A DNA stretch of 64,000 nucleotides from WTGJ01 sp965237765 (GTDB lineage Bacteria; Chloroflexota; Anaerolineae; Aggregatilineales; Phototrophicaceae): contig OZ250157.1 in assembly GCA_965237765.1 (NCBI GenBank), positions 496,001 through 560,000 on the forward strand, written 5' to 3'. The position numbers and the translations under genes are program-made. Positions 34,652-43,619 of the stretch are shown in pieces. Each line of letters starts with the position of its first letter. Position 1 is the first letter of the stretch. The notes under the pieces are model-generated. The model was given only the letters and a program-made list of their open reading frames with translations. It was not told the DNA's origin and made no database searches.

Positions 34652-34680
34652 ATTATAGTCTCCCCCCACGCCGCTGCCAA
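34652..34680 (-). promoter_or_regulatory. Sigma-70 type promoter of the M20 peptidase gene
   Basis: On the minus strand TTGGCA (34680-34675), 17-base spacer, perfect TATAAT (34657-34652), with the start near 34645 and ATG at 34607. Confidence 0.65.
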
Positions 34681-34708
34681 CGGGATTCTTATCACCGCCA
34701 AACGCCAT

Positions 34709-34752
34709 TCATATACACCTCGTGTAGATTCCAATGTAGGAGGTGTATATGA
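34709..34752 (+). promoter_or_regulatory. 13-bp inverted repeat enclosing the clpB ribosome site and start codon
   Basis: TCATATACACCTC (34709-34721) is the exact reverse complement of GAGGTGTATATGA (34740-34752), with an 18-base loop between. The right arm covers GAGG of the AGGAGG ribosome site (34738-34743) and the whole ATG (34749-34751). In RNA this would hide the start site, as in RNA thermometers. The left arm also overlaps a possible -10 (TATACA 34712-34717, with TTATCA 34689-34694 at 17 bases), so a DNA operator is the rival reading. No CIRCE element is present. Confidence 0.6.
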
Positions 34753-37376
34753 CCATTGATTTCAGCCGATATACGCTCAAGGCACAACAAGCCGTTCTGG
34801 CCGCGCAACAATTGGCGGAGGAAGGGCGACACGCCGATATGACCGCCGCGCATCTCATAGCGGCGCTACTCGCGCAGGCGGAGGGCGTCACGCCGCAAAT
34901 CATCAGCAAGATCGGCGCCGCGCCGGCCGAACTGCTGCGCGATATCGAAACACAGCTCAAACAACAGCCCCGCCTGCAAAGAGCCGCGCAGCCCTCGTTG
35001 AGCGAAGAACTGGCCCGCGCCTTTCGCCAGGCCGAAAAACGCGCCGCCCATCTGCGCGACGAATACATCAGCACCGAGCACTTGTTGCTCGCCTTAACGG
35101 AGGCGTCCAGTCTGCGCACCACCCTAGAGCGCCACGGCGTCACGCTCGAGGCGACCTTAGCCGCCCTGCGCACCATCCGTGGCGCTCAGCGCGTCACTTC
35201 ACAAGACCCCGAGAGCACCTACCAATCGCTGGAGAAATATGGGCGCGACCTCACCGCCCTCGCCCGCCAGGGGGTGATCGACCCGGTCATCGGACGCGAA
35301 GGCGAGATCCGCCGCCTCATCCAGGTCATCAGCCGCCGCACTAAGAACAACCCGGTGCTCATCGGCGAGGCCGGCGTCGGCAAGACGGCACTGGCGGAAG
35401 GGCTCGCGCAGCGCATCGTGAATGGCGACGTACCATCGGGATTACGCGACAAACGCATCATCGCCTTAGATATGGGCAGCCTGGTCGCCGGCGCCAAGTT
35501 CCGCGGCGAATTCGAAGAGCGCCTGAAGGCCGTATTGCAGGAAGTCAGTAGTAGCGACGGCCGCATCATCCTCTTCCTGGATGAGTTGCATACGATCGTT
35601 GGCGCCGGCGCAGCCGAAGGCGCGATGGACGCCAGCAACATGCTCAAGCCTTTGCTCGCCCGCGGCGAATTGCGCGCCATCGGCGCCACTACCCTGGATG
35701 AATATCGCAAATATATCGAGAAAGATGCCGCTCTCGAGCGCCGCTTCCAGCCAGTCTTCGTCGATGAGCCCAGTGTCGCCGATACGATCAGCATCCTGCG
35801 CGGCTTGAAAGAGCGCTACGAGGTGCACCACGGCGTGCGCATTCAGGATGGCGCCGTCATCGCCGCCGCGACGCTCAGCCACCGTTACATCGCCGACCGC
35901 CAGTTGCCCGATAAGGCGATTGACCTCATCGACGAGGCGGCCGCGCGCTTGAAGATGGATATCGATTCGCGGCCCGCGGCGATCGACCGGGTTGCGCGGC
36001 ACATCATGCAACTCAATATCGAAGCGCAGGCCCTGCGCCAGGAACGCGACGAAGCTTCCCGCCAACGCCTGGCCCAGCTAGAAGCCGAGGTCGCCAACCT
36101 GAGCGAAGAGCAAAATGCCCTCGCCGCCCGCTGGCAGAGCGAAAAAGAAGTGATCGATACCCTGCGCGCCATCGCCGAACGGCAAGAGGAAGCCCGCCAA
36201 CAACTCGAGCGCGCCGAGCGGGATAGCGACCTGGAGACGGCTGCCCGCCTGCGCTATGGCATCTTGCCCGAACTGGCGGGCGAGCTCGAAGCGGGTGAAG
36301 CGCGCCTCGCCGCCTTGCGCGAAGATGGGCAGGCCATGCTCAAGCTGGAAGTCGATGCTGACGAGATCGCCGGCATCGTCGCCCGCTGGACGGGCATCCC
36401 TGTCTCGCGCTTGCTGGAGGGCGAGGCGCAGAAGCTGTTGCGCATGGAAGCGCGGCTGCACGAACGCGTCATCGGGCAGGACGAAGCAATCCGCGCGCTG
36501 GCCGCCGCTGTCCGCCGCAGCCGCAGCGGCCTTAGTGAGCCCGGCCGACCGATCGGCACCTTCCTCTTCCTCGGCCCCACTGGCGTCGGCAAAACGGAGC
36601 TGGCGCGGGCGCTCGCCGCCTTCCTCTTCGATGATGAAGAAGCGATGGTACGCCTGGATATGAGCGAATATGGCGAGCGCCATAGCGCCGCCCGTTTGCT
36701 GGGCGCGCCGCCAGGATATGTGGGTTACGAAGAGGGCGGCCAGCTCACCGAAGCGGTCCGCCGCCGCCCTTTCAGCGTCGTGCTGCTGGATGAAATCGAG
36801 AAGGCGCACCCCGAAGTCTTCAACGTCTTCCTGCAGGTTTTCGACGACGGCCGCCTGACCGATGGCCAGGGCCGGCGCGTGGATTTCGCCAACACCGTCA
36901 TCATCATGACCAGCAACGCCGCCTCGGATCGCCTGAAAGCGCTCGCCAACGCCACCGCTAACGAGCGTCGTCGCGCTGTCCTGCGGGAGCTGGACCAGCT
37001 CTTCCGCCCCGAATTTCTCAATCGGCTCGATGAAATCCTCATCTTCACCAGCCTCGGCCGCGAGCAGATCGCGCACATCGTCGATCTGCAACTGGCGCGC
37101 CTGCAGGAGCGGCTGGCTGTGCGGCGTATCACGCTGCAGGTGAACGAAGAGGCGCGCACTTGGCTGGCCGAGCGCGGCTACGATCCGGTCTTCGGCGCCC
37201 GGCCGCTCAAGCGCTGCATCCAACGCGAACTGGCCGATCCGCTGGCGCTGCTCTTGCTCGAGGGCCAGCTGCACGATGGCGAACGCATTGTCGTGGAACG
37301 AGCTAGCGAAAACCTGAGCTTCACGCCTATCCTTCCCGCCGAAGAGCACAGAGATCTGCGACAGTCAGCGGCTTAA
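34749..37376 (+). CDS. clpB: ATP-dependent chaperone ClpB
   Basis: 875 residues, full ClpB length. N domain repeats (about 1-145), first AAA+ module with Walker A GEAGVGKTA and Walker B IILFLDELHT, a coiled-coil middle domain (about 410-530, many Glu/Arg/Gln), then second module with GPTGVGKTE, VVLLDEIEKAHPEVF and a C-terminal D2 small domain. ClpB hexamers pull proteins out of aggregates with DnaK. It ends with no IGF-type ClpP loop that I can see. AGGAGG and ATG lie inside a long inverted repeat, hinting at heat or repressor control. Single gene with terminator. Confidence 0.97.
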   Translation: MTIDFSRYTLKAQQAVLAAQQLAEEGRHADMTAAHLIAALLAQAEGVTPQIISKIGAAPAELLRDIETQLKQQPRLQRAAQPSLSEELARAFRQAEKRAAHLRDEYISTEHLLLALTEASSLRTTLERHGVTLEATLAALRTIRGAQRVTSQDPESTYQSLEKYGRDLTALARQGVIDPVIGREGEIRRLIQVISRRTKNNPVLIGEAGVGKTALAEGLAQRIVNGDVPSGLRDKRIIALDMGSLVAGAKFRGEFEERLKAVLQEVSSSDGRIILFLDELHTIVGAGAAEGAMDASNMLKPLLARGELRAIGATTLDEYRKYIEKDAALERRFQPVFVDEPSVADTISILRGLKERYEVHHGVRIQDGAVIAAATLSHRYIADRQLPDKAIDLIDEAAARLKMDIDSRPAAIDRVARHIMQLNIEAQALRQERDEASRQRLAQLEAEVANLSEEQNALAARWQSEKEVIDTLRAIAERQEEARQQLERAERDSDLETAARLRYGILPELAGELEAGEARLAALREDGQAMLKLEVDADEIAGIVARWTGIPVSRLLEGEAQKLLRMEARLHERVIGQDEAIRALAAAVRRSRSGLSEPGRPIGTFLFLGPTGVGKTELARALAAFLFDDEEAMVRLDMSEYGERHSAARLLGAPPGYVGYEEGGQLTEAVRRRPFSVVLLDEIEKAHPEVFNVFLQVFDDGRLTDGQGRRVDFANTVIIMTSNAASDRLKALANATANERRRAVLRELDQLFRPEFLNRLDEILIFTSLGREQIAHIVDLQLARLQERLAVRRITLQVNEEARTWLAERGYDPVFGARPLKRCIQRELADPLALLLLEGQLHDGERIVVERASENLSFTPILPAEEHRDLRQSAA

Positions 37377-37389
37377 TGGACACAAACGG

Positions 37390-37425
37390 AGAGCGTTCCC
37401 AAAATGTGGGCGCCCTCTGTTTTTT
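37390..37425 (+). terminator. Rho-independent terminator of clpB
   Basis: AGAG-CG pairs with CG-CC-CTCT around an inner CCC-AAAATGT-GGG hairpin (37390-37418), followed by six Ts (37420-37425), just after the clpB stop. Confidence 0.7.
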
Positions 37426-37434
37426 CAAGACAAT

Positions 37435-37463
37435 TTGACATCACCCCCAGCCAATGCTAATTT
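37435..37463 (+). promoter_or_regulatory. Promoter of the sugar importer operon
   Basis: Perfect TTGACA (37435-37440), 17-base spacer and TAATTT (37458-37463) with a TG one base upstream of the -10 (extended -10). About 95 bases ahead of the binding-protein gene, right after the clpB terminator. Confidence 0.5.
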
Positions 37464-37559
37464 GGGTCTGGATCTTATCGCCATATGTCAGCTGTTGGAT
37501 CGCTCCAAGTCCACCTGGACGCGGCAAGCCGGTTCAACTTGAATCATAGGAGGAATATC

Positions 37560-38510
37560 ATGCGTACGATTAGATTGTTAGTGCTCATCGCCATCGCGAT
37601 GATGGCTGTGGCGCCGCTGGCGACCGCGCAAGATGACGGCCTGCGCTTCGGCATCATCATCCATTCCGACCCAACCCGTCCTTTCTGGACGGTCGTGAAG
37701 AATGGCGCGATTGACGCGGCCGAGCTTTACGGCGTTACACTGACCTTCAATGGCAGCCGTGACCCGCTCGAGCAGGCGCAGTTCGTCGAAGACCTCGTCG
37801 CCGCCGGCGTGGATGGCATCGGCGTTTCCCTTGCCAATCCGGATGCGCTGTTGGATTCCATCGCTCTGGCTACGGCAGCGGGTATCCCGGTCGTCAGCCT
37901 GAATTCGGGCTCGAACGATTTCGTGGCCGCCGGTTCGTTGATGCATTTCGGCCAGACCGAAGTCATCGCTGGTGAAGGCGCCGGCAATAGCTTTAACGCA
38001 CTCGGCGTCACCGGCAAGGTGCTCTGCGTCAACCACCAGGCCGCCAACATCGGCCTCGATGAGCGCTGCCGCGGCCTAGAAACCACCTACGCCGGTGAGG
38101 TGGAGCGGCTCGATGTCACCTCCACCGGTAGCGATGACCTCATCGGTACGCAAAACACCCTGCAGAGCAAACTGCTCTCCGATCAGAGTGTGGAAGCGAT
38201 CCTGACGCTCAACCCCGTCATCGCCATCGCTGCTCTGGATGCGATCCGTGAAGAGCGCCCGGGTGATGTCACTCTTGGAACTTTCGACCTCAGCCCCGAG
38301 GTGTTGGACTCGATCTTGATGGGCGAGATCGCCTTCGCGATCGACCAGCAGCAATACCTGCAGGGTTATCTGCCTATCGTCTTCCTCTATCTGTACAACC
38401 ATAACGCTAACGTTGCCGGTGGTGGATTACCGATCCTGACTGGCCCCGGTATCGTAGATGCGAGCAACGCAGCTGATGTACAAGCTTACGCTGCCCGTGG
38501 CACGCGCTAA
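37560..38510 (+). CDS. Sugar ABC transporter substrate-binding protein (periplasmic binding protein type 1)
   Basis: 316 residues. Signal peptide MRTIRLLVLIAIAMMAVAPLATAQ written in parts: basic start, hydrophobic core and ATAQ cleavage site near residue 24. The mature part follows ribose/LacI-type binding proteins: GIIIHSDPTRPFWTVVKNGA, the A-x-GVDGIGVSLANPDAL loop, and IPVVSLNSG. It binds a sugar or polyol outside the cell. ATG 37560 has AGGAGG 8 bases before it; the open frame reaches back to 37485 without support. Permease and ATPase genes follow, then a sulfatase, suggesting a sulfated or related carbohydrate. Confidence 0.92.
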   Translation: MRTIRLLVLIAIAMMAVAPLATAQDDGLRFGIIIHSDPTRPFWTVVKNGAIDAAELYGVTLTFNGSRDPLEQAQFVEDLVAAGVDGIGVSLANPDALLDSIALATAAGIPVVSLNSGSNDFVAAGSLMHFGQTEVIAGEGAGNSFNALGVTGKVLCVNHQAANIGLDERCRGLETTYAGEVERLDVTSTGSDDLIGTQNTLQSKLLSDQSVEAILTLNPVIAIAALDAIREERPGDVTLGTFDLSPEVLDSILMGEIAFAIDQQQYLQGYLPIVFLYLYNHNANVAGGGLPILTGPGIVDASNAADVQAYAARGTR

Positions 38511-38533
38511 GCGCAAAGCAACGTAGTCTAATT

Positions 38534-38570
38534 TGGGCAGCTCACCACCTAGCTGTGGCTGGGCTGCCCA
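38534..38570 (+). terminator. Intercistronic hairpin after the sugar binding-protein gene
   Basis: TGGGCAGC (38534-38541) pairs with GCTGCCCA (38563-38570); inside, CCAC (38545-38548) pairs with GTGG (38555-38558). No U-tract, so more likely an mRNA-stability or attenuator hairpin than a full stop. Confidence 0.5.
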
Positions 38571-38610
38571 GCCCAATGACATCTGTACTCCCAAGATTTT
38601 GGAGTTTCCC

Positions 38611-39753
38611 TTGACTGAAACTCAACTACTCCAGAAAACCTCAAGCCCACCCAGCGACGAACGCTTGGCACGCATTGGTTGGCTGCGGCGCTTTTTCCAG
38701 ATACCGGAAATGGGCGCTGTAGTTGGCTTGATCGGGGTCTTTTGCATCTTCATGATCGCCCCCCTCTCGCGTGCAATTTATTTGAACCGTACGATCGCTG
38801 GCACCGCTCGTGTTCTGGATACTTCGGCCAGTTTCGGCGTCTTGGCCGTCGCCATTTCGATGCTGATGATCTCAGGAGAATTCGACCTTTCGATCGGCTT
38901 CATGACCGGATCGGTGGGCATCATCGTCGGCATCCTGGCGACGCAATATGGCGTCCCGCTGATTGTGGCTATGGGCATTGCACTGGTCTTTGCCGTTTTA
39001 ATCGGCTTGTTCAATGGCTTTATGCGTATCCTTACGGGTTTGCCCAGTTTTGTCATCACGCTGGGTACGATGTTCGTCTTACGCAGTGCCAATTTTGCTG
39101 TAACCCACGGGATCATGGGTACCAACCGTATCCCATATATTGACCGGGTGCCTGGCTACGATTTCATGCAGAGTATTTTCACGCCTCCCTTTTACCTCTT
39201 CGGAACCAAGTTTTATGGCACCATCTTCTGGTGGCTGGCGTTCACGGCCATCTGCACCTGGTTCATGCTGCGGACGCGTTGGGGTAGCTGGATCTTCGCC
39301 AGCGGTGGTGACTCGGCGGCGGCCAAGAGCGTCGGTGTTCCCGTCGAGCGCGTAAAAATTGCCCTCTTCATGTTCGTGCACGCTTGTGCCTGGATCACGG
39401 GAATGGGGATTACTTTCCGTTTGCGCAGTGCGACCGCCAGCCAGGGTGAGTTCCTGCAATTCACGGTGCTCGTCGCCGCCGTTACGGGCGGCAATCGCAT
39501 GACGGGCGGCCATGGCTCGGTCATCGGCGCTACGCTTGGTGTGCTCATTTTTGGCTTCACGCGCACCAGCATCACCTTCGCCAACTGGAACACCGATTGG
39601 TTCTTTGCCTTCTTGGGCGTGATGCTGTTGCTGGCCATTCTCCTCAACTTGTTCCTTCGCACTCAGGCGGAAGGCGTTAGCGCCTCGGCTTTAGAAGAAG
39701 AAGACCTCGCTCTTGGGGTCTCACTGTCTGCTACCGGCGATGGATCCCCATGA
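38611..39753 (+). CDS. Sugar ABC transporter permease (RbsC-like)
   Basis: 380 residues with about nine to ten hydrophobic helices. VLAVAISMLMISGEFDLSIGF matches the RbsC signature around helix 3, TGLPSFVITLGTMF the conserved GLP-x-F-I-x-TLGT motif, and SWIFASGGDSAAAKSVGVPV the cytoplasmic ATPase-contact loop. It forms the channel for the sugar delivered by the preceding protein. I place the start at TTG 38611, with GGAG 6 bases upstream; no ATG fits, and the TTG at 38533 lies inside the hairpin. Confidence 0.9.
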   Translation: MTETQLLQKTSSPPSDERLARIGWLRRFFQIPEMGAVVGLIGVFCIFMIAPLSRAIYLNRTIAGTARVLDTSASFGVLAVAISMLMISGEFDLSIGFMTGSVGIIVGILATQYGVPLIVAMGIALVFAVLIGLFNGFMRILTGLPSFVITLGTMFVLRSANFAVTHGIMGTNRIPYIDRVPGYDFMQSIFTPPFYLFGTKFYGTIFWWLAFTAICTWFMLRTRWGSWIFASGGDSAAAKSVGVPVERVKIALFMFVHACAWITGMGITFRLRSATASQGEFLQFTVLVAAVTGGNRMTGGHGSVIGATLGVLIFGFTRTSITFANWNTDWFFAFLGVMLLLAILLNLFLRTQAEGVSASALEEEDLALGVSLSATGDGSP

Positions 39754-39796
39754 GCAATATGTAAACAGCGCCATATGGTGAAAGGCAGACCAGCGA

Positions 39797-40618
39797 ATGA
39801 GCGAAAACGGCAAGACGAAAGACACTACGCCCATCATCGAAGCGCGCAGCGTAACCAAGCTCTTCGGGCGCATCATCGCCTTGAATGATGTCTCTTTCGA
39901 TGTCTACCCTGGCGAAGTGACTTGCCTGCTCGGTGATAACGGCGCCGGTAAATCCACCCTCATCAAGCTGCTTTCTGGCATCCATCAGCCGGACCGTGGC
40001 AAGATTTTCTTCGAAGGCCAACAGGTCCGTTTCCCTTCCCCGCGTGAGTCGCGCGCCCTCGGCATCGCCACCGTCTACCAGGATCTGGCTCTCGTACCCA
40101 TGCTCTCCATCTGGCGCAACTTCTTCCTCGGCTCGGAGCCGGAGTTGGGCCGCTGGTTGACTCGCCGCTACGATGTTGCCTTCGCCAAACACACTGTGAT
40201 CGAGGAAATGGGCAAGATGGGCATCGACATCCGTGACCCCGGGCAGACGGTGGGTTCCATGTCTGGCGGTGAGCGCCAATCGCTCGCCATCGCCCGCGCG
40301 ATCTACTTCGGCGCCAAGGTGCTGATCCTGGATGAACCGACGGCCTCACTCGGCGTCAAGCAATCCGGCACCGTCCTGCGCTTCATCGCCGAGACGCGCC
40401 AACGGAACATCGGCATCATCTTCATCACGCACAACCCGAGCCACGCTGACGTGGTCGGCGACCGCTTCACCATCCTCAAGCGCGGGCGCGTCTTCGGCAC
40501 CTGGCGGCGTGATGAAACCACTCTGTCTGATCTAATCCAGGGCATGTCCGGCCAGGCGGAGCTGGAAAGTCTCAAACACGAAATCGACCGCATTACACAG
40601 CGTGAGGCGTTAAACTGA
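39797..40618 (+). CDS. Sugar ABC transporter ATP-binding protein, single domain
   Basis: 273 residues. Walker A GDNGAGKSTL, Q-loop TVYQDLALV, signature SMSGGERQSLAIARAI, Walker B VLILDEPTASLG and H-loop FITHNP. Most RbsA proteins fuse two such domains; this one is a single FrcA-type domain that would act as a homodimer. It powers uptake by the neighbouring permease. Two gene starts in this operon differ (TTG then ATG), but spacing of 43 bases fits one transcript. Confidence 0.93.
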   Translation: MSENGKTKDTTPIIEARSVTKLFGRIIALNDVSFDVYPGEVTCLLGDNGAGKSTLIKLLSGIHQPDRGKIFFEGQQVRFPSPRESRALGIATVYQDLALVPMLSIWRNFFLGSEPELGRWLTRRYDVAFAKHTVIEEMGKMGIDIRDPGQTVGSMSGGERQSLAIARAIYFGAKVLILDEPTASLGVKQSGTVLRFIAETRQRNIGIIFITHNPSHADVVGDRFTILKRGRVFGTWRRDETTLSDLIQGMSGQAELESLKHEIDRITQREALN

Positions 40619-40660
40619 GCGCTTGAACCTAGCGAACCGGGCAGTAGTGCGGAGGCCGCG

Positions 40661-42004
40661 ATGAAAGCCATCATGGTCATGTTCGATTCGCTGAACCGGC
40701 ACATGTTGCCGCCTTATGGCTGTGATTGGGTGCACGCCCCCAACTTCCAACGCCTGGCCGAACGCACCGTTACCTTTGACAATTGCTATATCGCCAGCAT
40801 GCCCTGCATGCCCGCCCGCCGTGAGTTACATACCGGTCGTTACAACTTCCTGCACCGCAGCTGGGGGCCGCTCGAGCCCTTCGACGATTCCATGCCGGAA
40901 ATCCTCCGAGAAAACGGCGTGCATTCCCACCTGATCACGGATCACATGCACTATCTCGAAGATGGCGGCGGCACCTACCACACCCGCTATACCACCTGGG
41001 AATGCAACCGCGGCCAGGAGGGAGATTTCTGGAAAGGGCATATCGAGCCGGATTTCCCCATCCCAGATCAAACCTTTGCAGGTCTGAAGGATCAACACCC
41101 GCGCATGTGGCGGCAAGAATTCATCAACCGCCGCTACATGCCCACCGTGGAGCAACATTTCCAGACCCGCACTTTCAATGATGGCCTGCATTTCATCCAT
41201 ACCAACGCGGAAGCGGACAATTGGTTCTTACAAATCGAAACCTTCGATCCGCACGAACCCTTCTTCAGCCATCCCGAATTCAAAGCACTCTACTCGCACG
41301 ATTACGATGGCCCTCAGTTCGATTGGCCCCCCTACAATCGCGTCGATCAAACGGAGGACATGGTCCGGCACGCTATCTATGAATACGCCGCCCTGCTCAG
41401 TATGTGCGATGCCAGCCTGGGCCGCGTGCTGGATACGATGGACGAGCTCAACCTCTGGGAAGATACGCTGCTTATCGTCAACACCGACCACGGCTACCTG
41501 CTCAGCGAGCACGGTTGGTGGGGCAAAGCGCGCATGCCCTGGTACAACGAAATGGCCAATACGCCCCTGTTCATCTGGGATCCGCGCAGCGGCAAACGGG
41601 GCGAGCGGCGCCAGAGCCTCGTGCAAATGATCGATTTGCCGGTAACTTTGCTCGAATATTTCGGCCTCGAGCGGCCACCCACTATGCTCGGTCATCCACT
41701 AAAAGCAACCGTCGCCGATGACACACCGGTGCGTGAGTACGCCCTTTTCGGTTCTCATGGCAGCCACGTGAACATCACAGACGGGCGCTATATCTATATG
41801 CGTGGTGTTGCCGGCGAGCGCAACGCACCTCTATACGAATACACCCTGATGCCCACGCATGTGCGGACGCGTTTCTCGCCAGAAGAAATGAAAGGCATGA
41901 CGCTGGCAGCCACCCTTCTCTTTCACGAAAGGCTGCTCGGTGTTGCGAATCGAAACGCGCCAACCGCATTCGCACATCGCTATCCCCGAATTCCTATTCC
42001 ATAA
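40661..42004 (+). CDS. Sulfatase, main frame (C terminus frameshifted)
   Basis: The frame encodes 447 residues of a type I sulfatase/alkaline phosphatase-fold enzyme. MVMFDSLNRHMLPPYGCDW starts with the metal-binding Asp, CMPARRELHTGR holds the C-x-P-x-R motif whose Cys49 must become formylglycine, TFDPHEPFF and VNTDHGYLLSEHGWWGK hold further metal and sulfate ligands. It removes sulfate esters, probably from carbohydrates brought in or exposed near the ABC importer encoded just upstream. There is no signal peptide, so the substrate is cytosolic. From about 41903-41915 the frame leaves the family pattern and ends in unrelated residues; the true tail continues in the next frame to 42164. Confidence 0.85.
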   Translation: MKAIMVMFDSLNRHMLPPYGCDWVHAPNFQRLAERTVTFDNCYIASMPCMPARRELHTGRYNFLHRSWGPLEPFDDSMPEILRENGVHSHLITDHMHYLEDGGGTYHTRYTTWECNRGQEGDFWKGHIEPDFPIPDQTFAGLKDQHPRMWRQEFINRRYMPTVEQHFQTRTFNDGLHFIHTNAEADNWFLQIETFDPHEPFFSHPEFKALYSHDYDGPQFDWPPYNRVDQTEDMVRHAIYEYAALLSMCDASLGRVLDTMDELNLWEDTLLIVNTDHGYLLSEHGWWGKARMPWYNEMANTPLFIWDPRSGKRGERRQSLVQMIDLPVTLLEYFGLERPPTMLGHPLKATVADDTPVREYALFGSHGSHVNITDGRYIYMRGVAGERNAPLYEYTLMPTHVRTRFSPEEMKGMTLAATLLFHERLLGVANRNAPTAFAHRYPRIPIP

Positions 42005-42164
42005 TTATTTGTGGGATACGCAAACCGACCCCCGGCAACAAACGCCGCTGATAGACTCGGATATTGAGCAACAATTCTGTGAGCAATTGGTGAACTTGAT
42101 GCGCGATAACGACGCGCCATCAGAGCAATATGAGCGATTGGGCCTGACCGAATTTACTGAATGA
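41916..42164 (+). pseudogene. Sulfatase C-terminal remainder in the +1 frame
   Basis: Read from codon TTC 41916 in the shifted frame, the sequence gives FSFTKGCSVLRIETRQPHSH, then a LWDTQTDPRQQTPL stretch and LMRDNDAPSEQYERLGL, which is the usual end of this sulfatase family. The shift needs one base skipped at about 41903-41915. It could be a sequencing or assembly error, a real inactivating indel, or a programmed event; the downstream reading keeps good coding character, so recent or artefactual origin is likely. Confidence 0.75.
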
Positions 42165-42175
42165 AAATCGCCCAT

Positions 42176-43606
42176 CTACGGCAACCAGCGCGGGTGGAAA
42201 CCGTTGACGGCTAGCCGCCGCAGCTCACCCGTCGCCAATTCGTATAGCCAGATTTCTGGCAGTCCAGAGTTGTTATAGCGGCCCTCCTCATCCAGCAGCG
42301 GGAATCGGTGCATCAACACCATCGTCCCCGCCGCGTCGAACGAGAAATCGCTCACATTATAGTGGCCATCAAACACCAGCGTTTGCAACGCATTCGTTTC
42401 TGTATCCAATAGATACAGTTGTGGGCTATGCGTCCAGCGGTCGCCATCGTAGCGCCGCGCCAGCAATAACTGTCGCCCATCCGGATGCCAGGCGGCCAAC
42501 GTATCGTCTACCGCCAAATCAGCTGGCGTGAAATCCGTTATGAGACCTTCCGCCAGCTCCGCCTGCCGCAAAATTGTCCGCACCGTATCGCCCAGCACGT
42601 GTATCTCCGGAAAGAACAGCAACCTCCCGTCTGGCGAGAGCGCGCCGACCGAGCCGCTGTTGGTGGGAATAAACTGAGGGTCTTCATCGCCATCCATCCT
42701 AACGACAACGATGCCCGCCTCTGGGTAGCTGGGGTCAAAAACGGCCAGCGCGCGGCCATCCGCCGACCATTGCGCACTATGTCCGAGTTGTTGGTTATCG
42801 GCGAAGAGCGGACGCGTACGCGGCGCGCCGGTCAAATCCAGCAACCAGACGCGCGTCGGGCTCGCGCTGACATCAGCGAGCTGACGGTTCAATTCCACGC
42901 GCTCATAAGCCAGCTCGCGCCGCCCGGGTCGCCAGGCCGGCCGGGTGCAATCGGCGTCCTCCAGCGCGCATTGCGTGAGCAACGTGCTAGCGCCCGTCGC
43001 TACCGCCAGCAGGTACAACTCGTGCGGTTCGCCCGGCGCTGTTGCGGCGCTATAAACGACATGCTGGCCATCCGGCGAAACGGCGAAATCGTATACGCCA
43101 GCTGCCAGATCCGTGAGTGGCTGAGCATTATCAAGGTCATCCGTATCGGCATAATAGAGCTGGTAGGGCGGTTTGTCGGCCGGCCCCAACCAGAGCACAC
43201 GCGGCTGGCGAACCAAAAATTCCAGCGTCGTCTCGACGAGCATCGCCCTGCCCCAGCGGCTGCGCGCGCCTGCCGCGAGCGAGAGGCGATACGTCTCACC
43301 CGGCGGCCAGGGCAGCGCAGGGTGAAAGCGGAGCACGCTGCCATTCCAACGCCATTCGCCTGCCACGGACGGTTGCAAGCGCAGGCGCTCTTCCACGCTG
43401 GCGCGCTCCATTTCGGCGCTGAATTGCAAGAGGATGCTCCCATCGCTATGCGTCTCGCCCTCTGGCTCGGCCCGGACGAGGCGCACGCCCACGCGATCGC
43501 CGCGCGCGATCGTCAGGGAAATCCCGAGGATCACCAGCGCCGCCACAGCCAGGATCGCCCGCGCGAATGGGGTGAGCGCCGCACTGAATTCGCGCGCGCC
43601 CTTCAT
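42176..43606 (-). CDS. Membrane-anchored protein with Ig-like (SbsA/Big_5) and TolB-like beta-propeller domains
   Basis: About 476 residues. One N-terminal helix (about 15-32) is followed by an Ig-like part with LQFSAEMERASVEERLRLQP (about 55-135), as in Big_5/SbsA domains, and then six to seven PD40-type blades such as DFAVSPDGQHVVYSA, QWSADGRALAVFD, ALSPDGRLLFFPE and AWHPDGRQLLLARR. It probably faces outside and binds proteins or glycans. ATG 43606 lies 13 bases after the TIGR03943 stop, so it is third in the permease operon. The longer upstream frame is a shadow. Function unknown. Confidence 0.8.
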   Translation of the reverse strand: MKGAREFSAALTPFARAILAVAALVILGISLTIARGDRVGVRLVRAEPEGETHSDGSILLQFSAEMERASVEERLRLQPSVAGEWRWNGSVLRFHPALPWPPGETYRLSLAAGARSRWGRAMLVETTLEFLVRQPRVLWLGPADKPPYQLYYADTDDLDNAQPLTDLAAGVYDFAVSPDGQHVVYSAATAPGEPHELYLLAVATGASTLLTQCALEDADCTRPAWRPGRRELAYERVELNRQLADVSASPTRVWLLDLTGAPRTRPLFADNQQLGHSAQWSADGRALAVFDPSYPEAGIVVVRMDGDEDPQFIPTNSGSVGALSPDGRLLFFPEIHVLGDTVRTILRQAELAEGLITDFTPADLAVDDTLAAWHPDGRQLLLARRYDGDRWTHSPQLYLLDTETNALQTLVFDGHYNVSDFSFDAAGTMVLMHRFPLLDEEGRYNNSGLPEIWLYELATGELRRLAVNGFHPRWLP

Positions 43607-43619
43607 GATCACGGCGCTT

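Noticed and set aside
34608..34748. CIRCE (TTAGCACTC-N9-GAGTGCTAA) or HspR box ahead of clpB
   Set aside because: Neither sequence occurs; the repeat present is a different one.
37377..37559. Upstream extension of the sugar-binding protein to 37485
   Set aside because: The extra residues precede a normal signal peptide and the AGGAGG lies just before ATG 37560.
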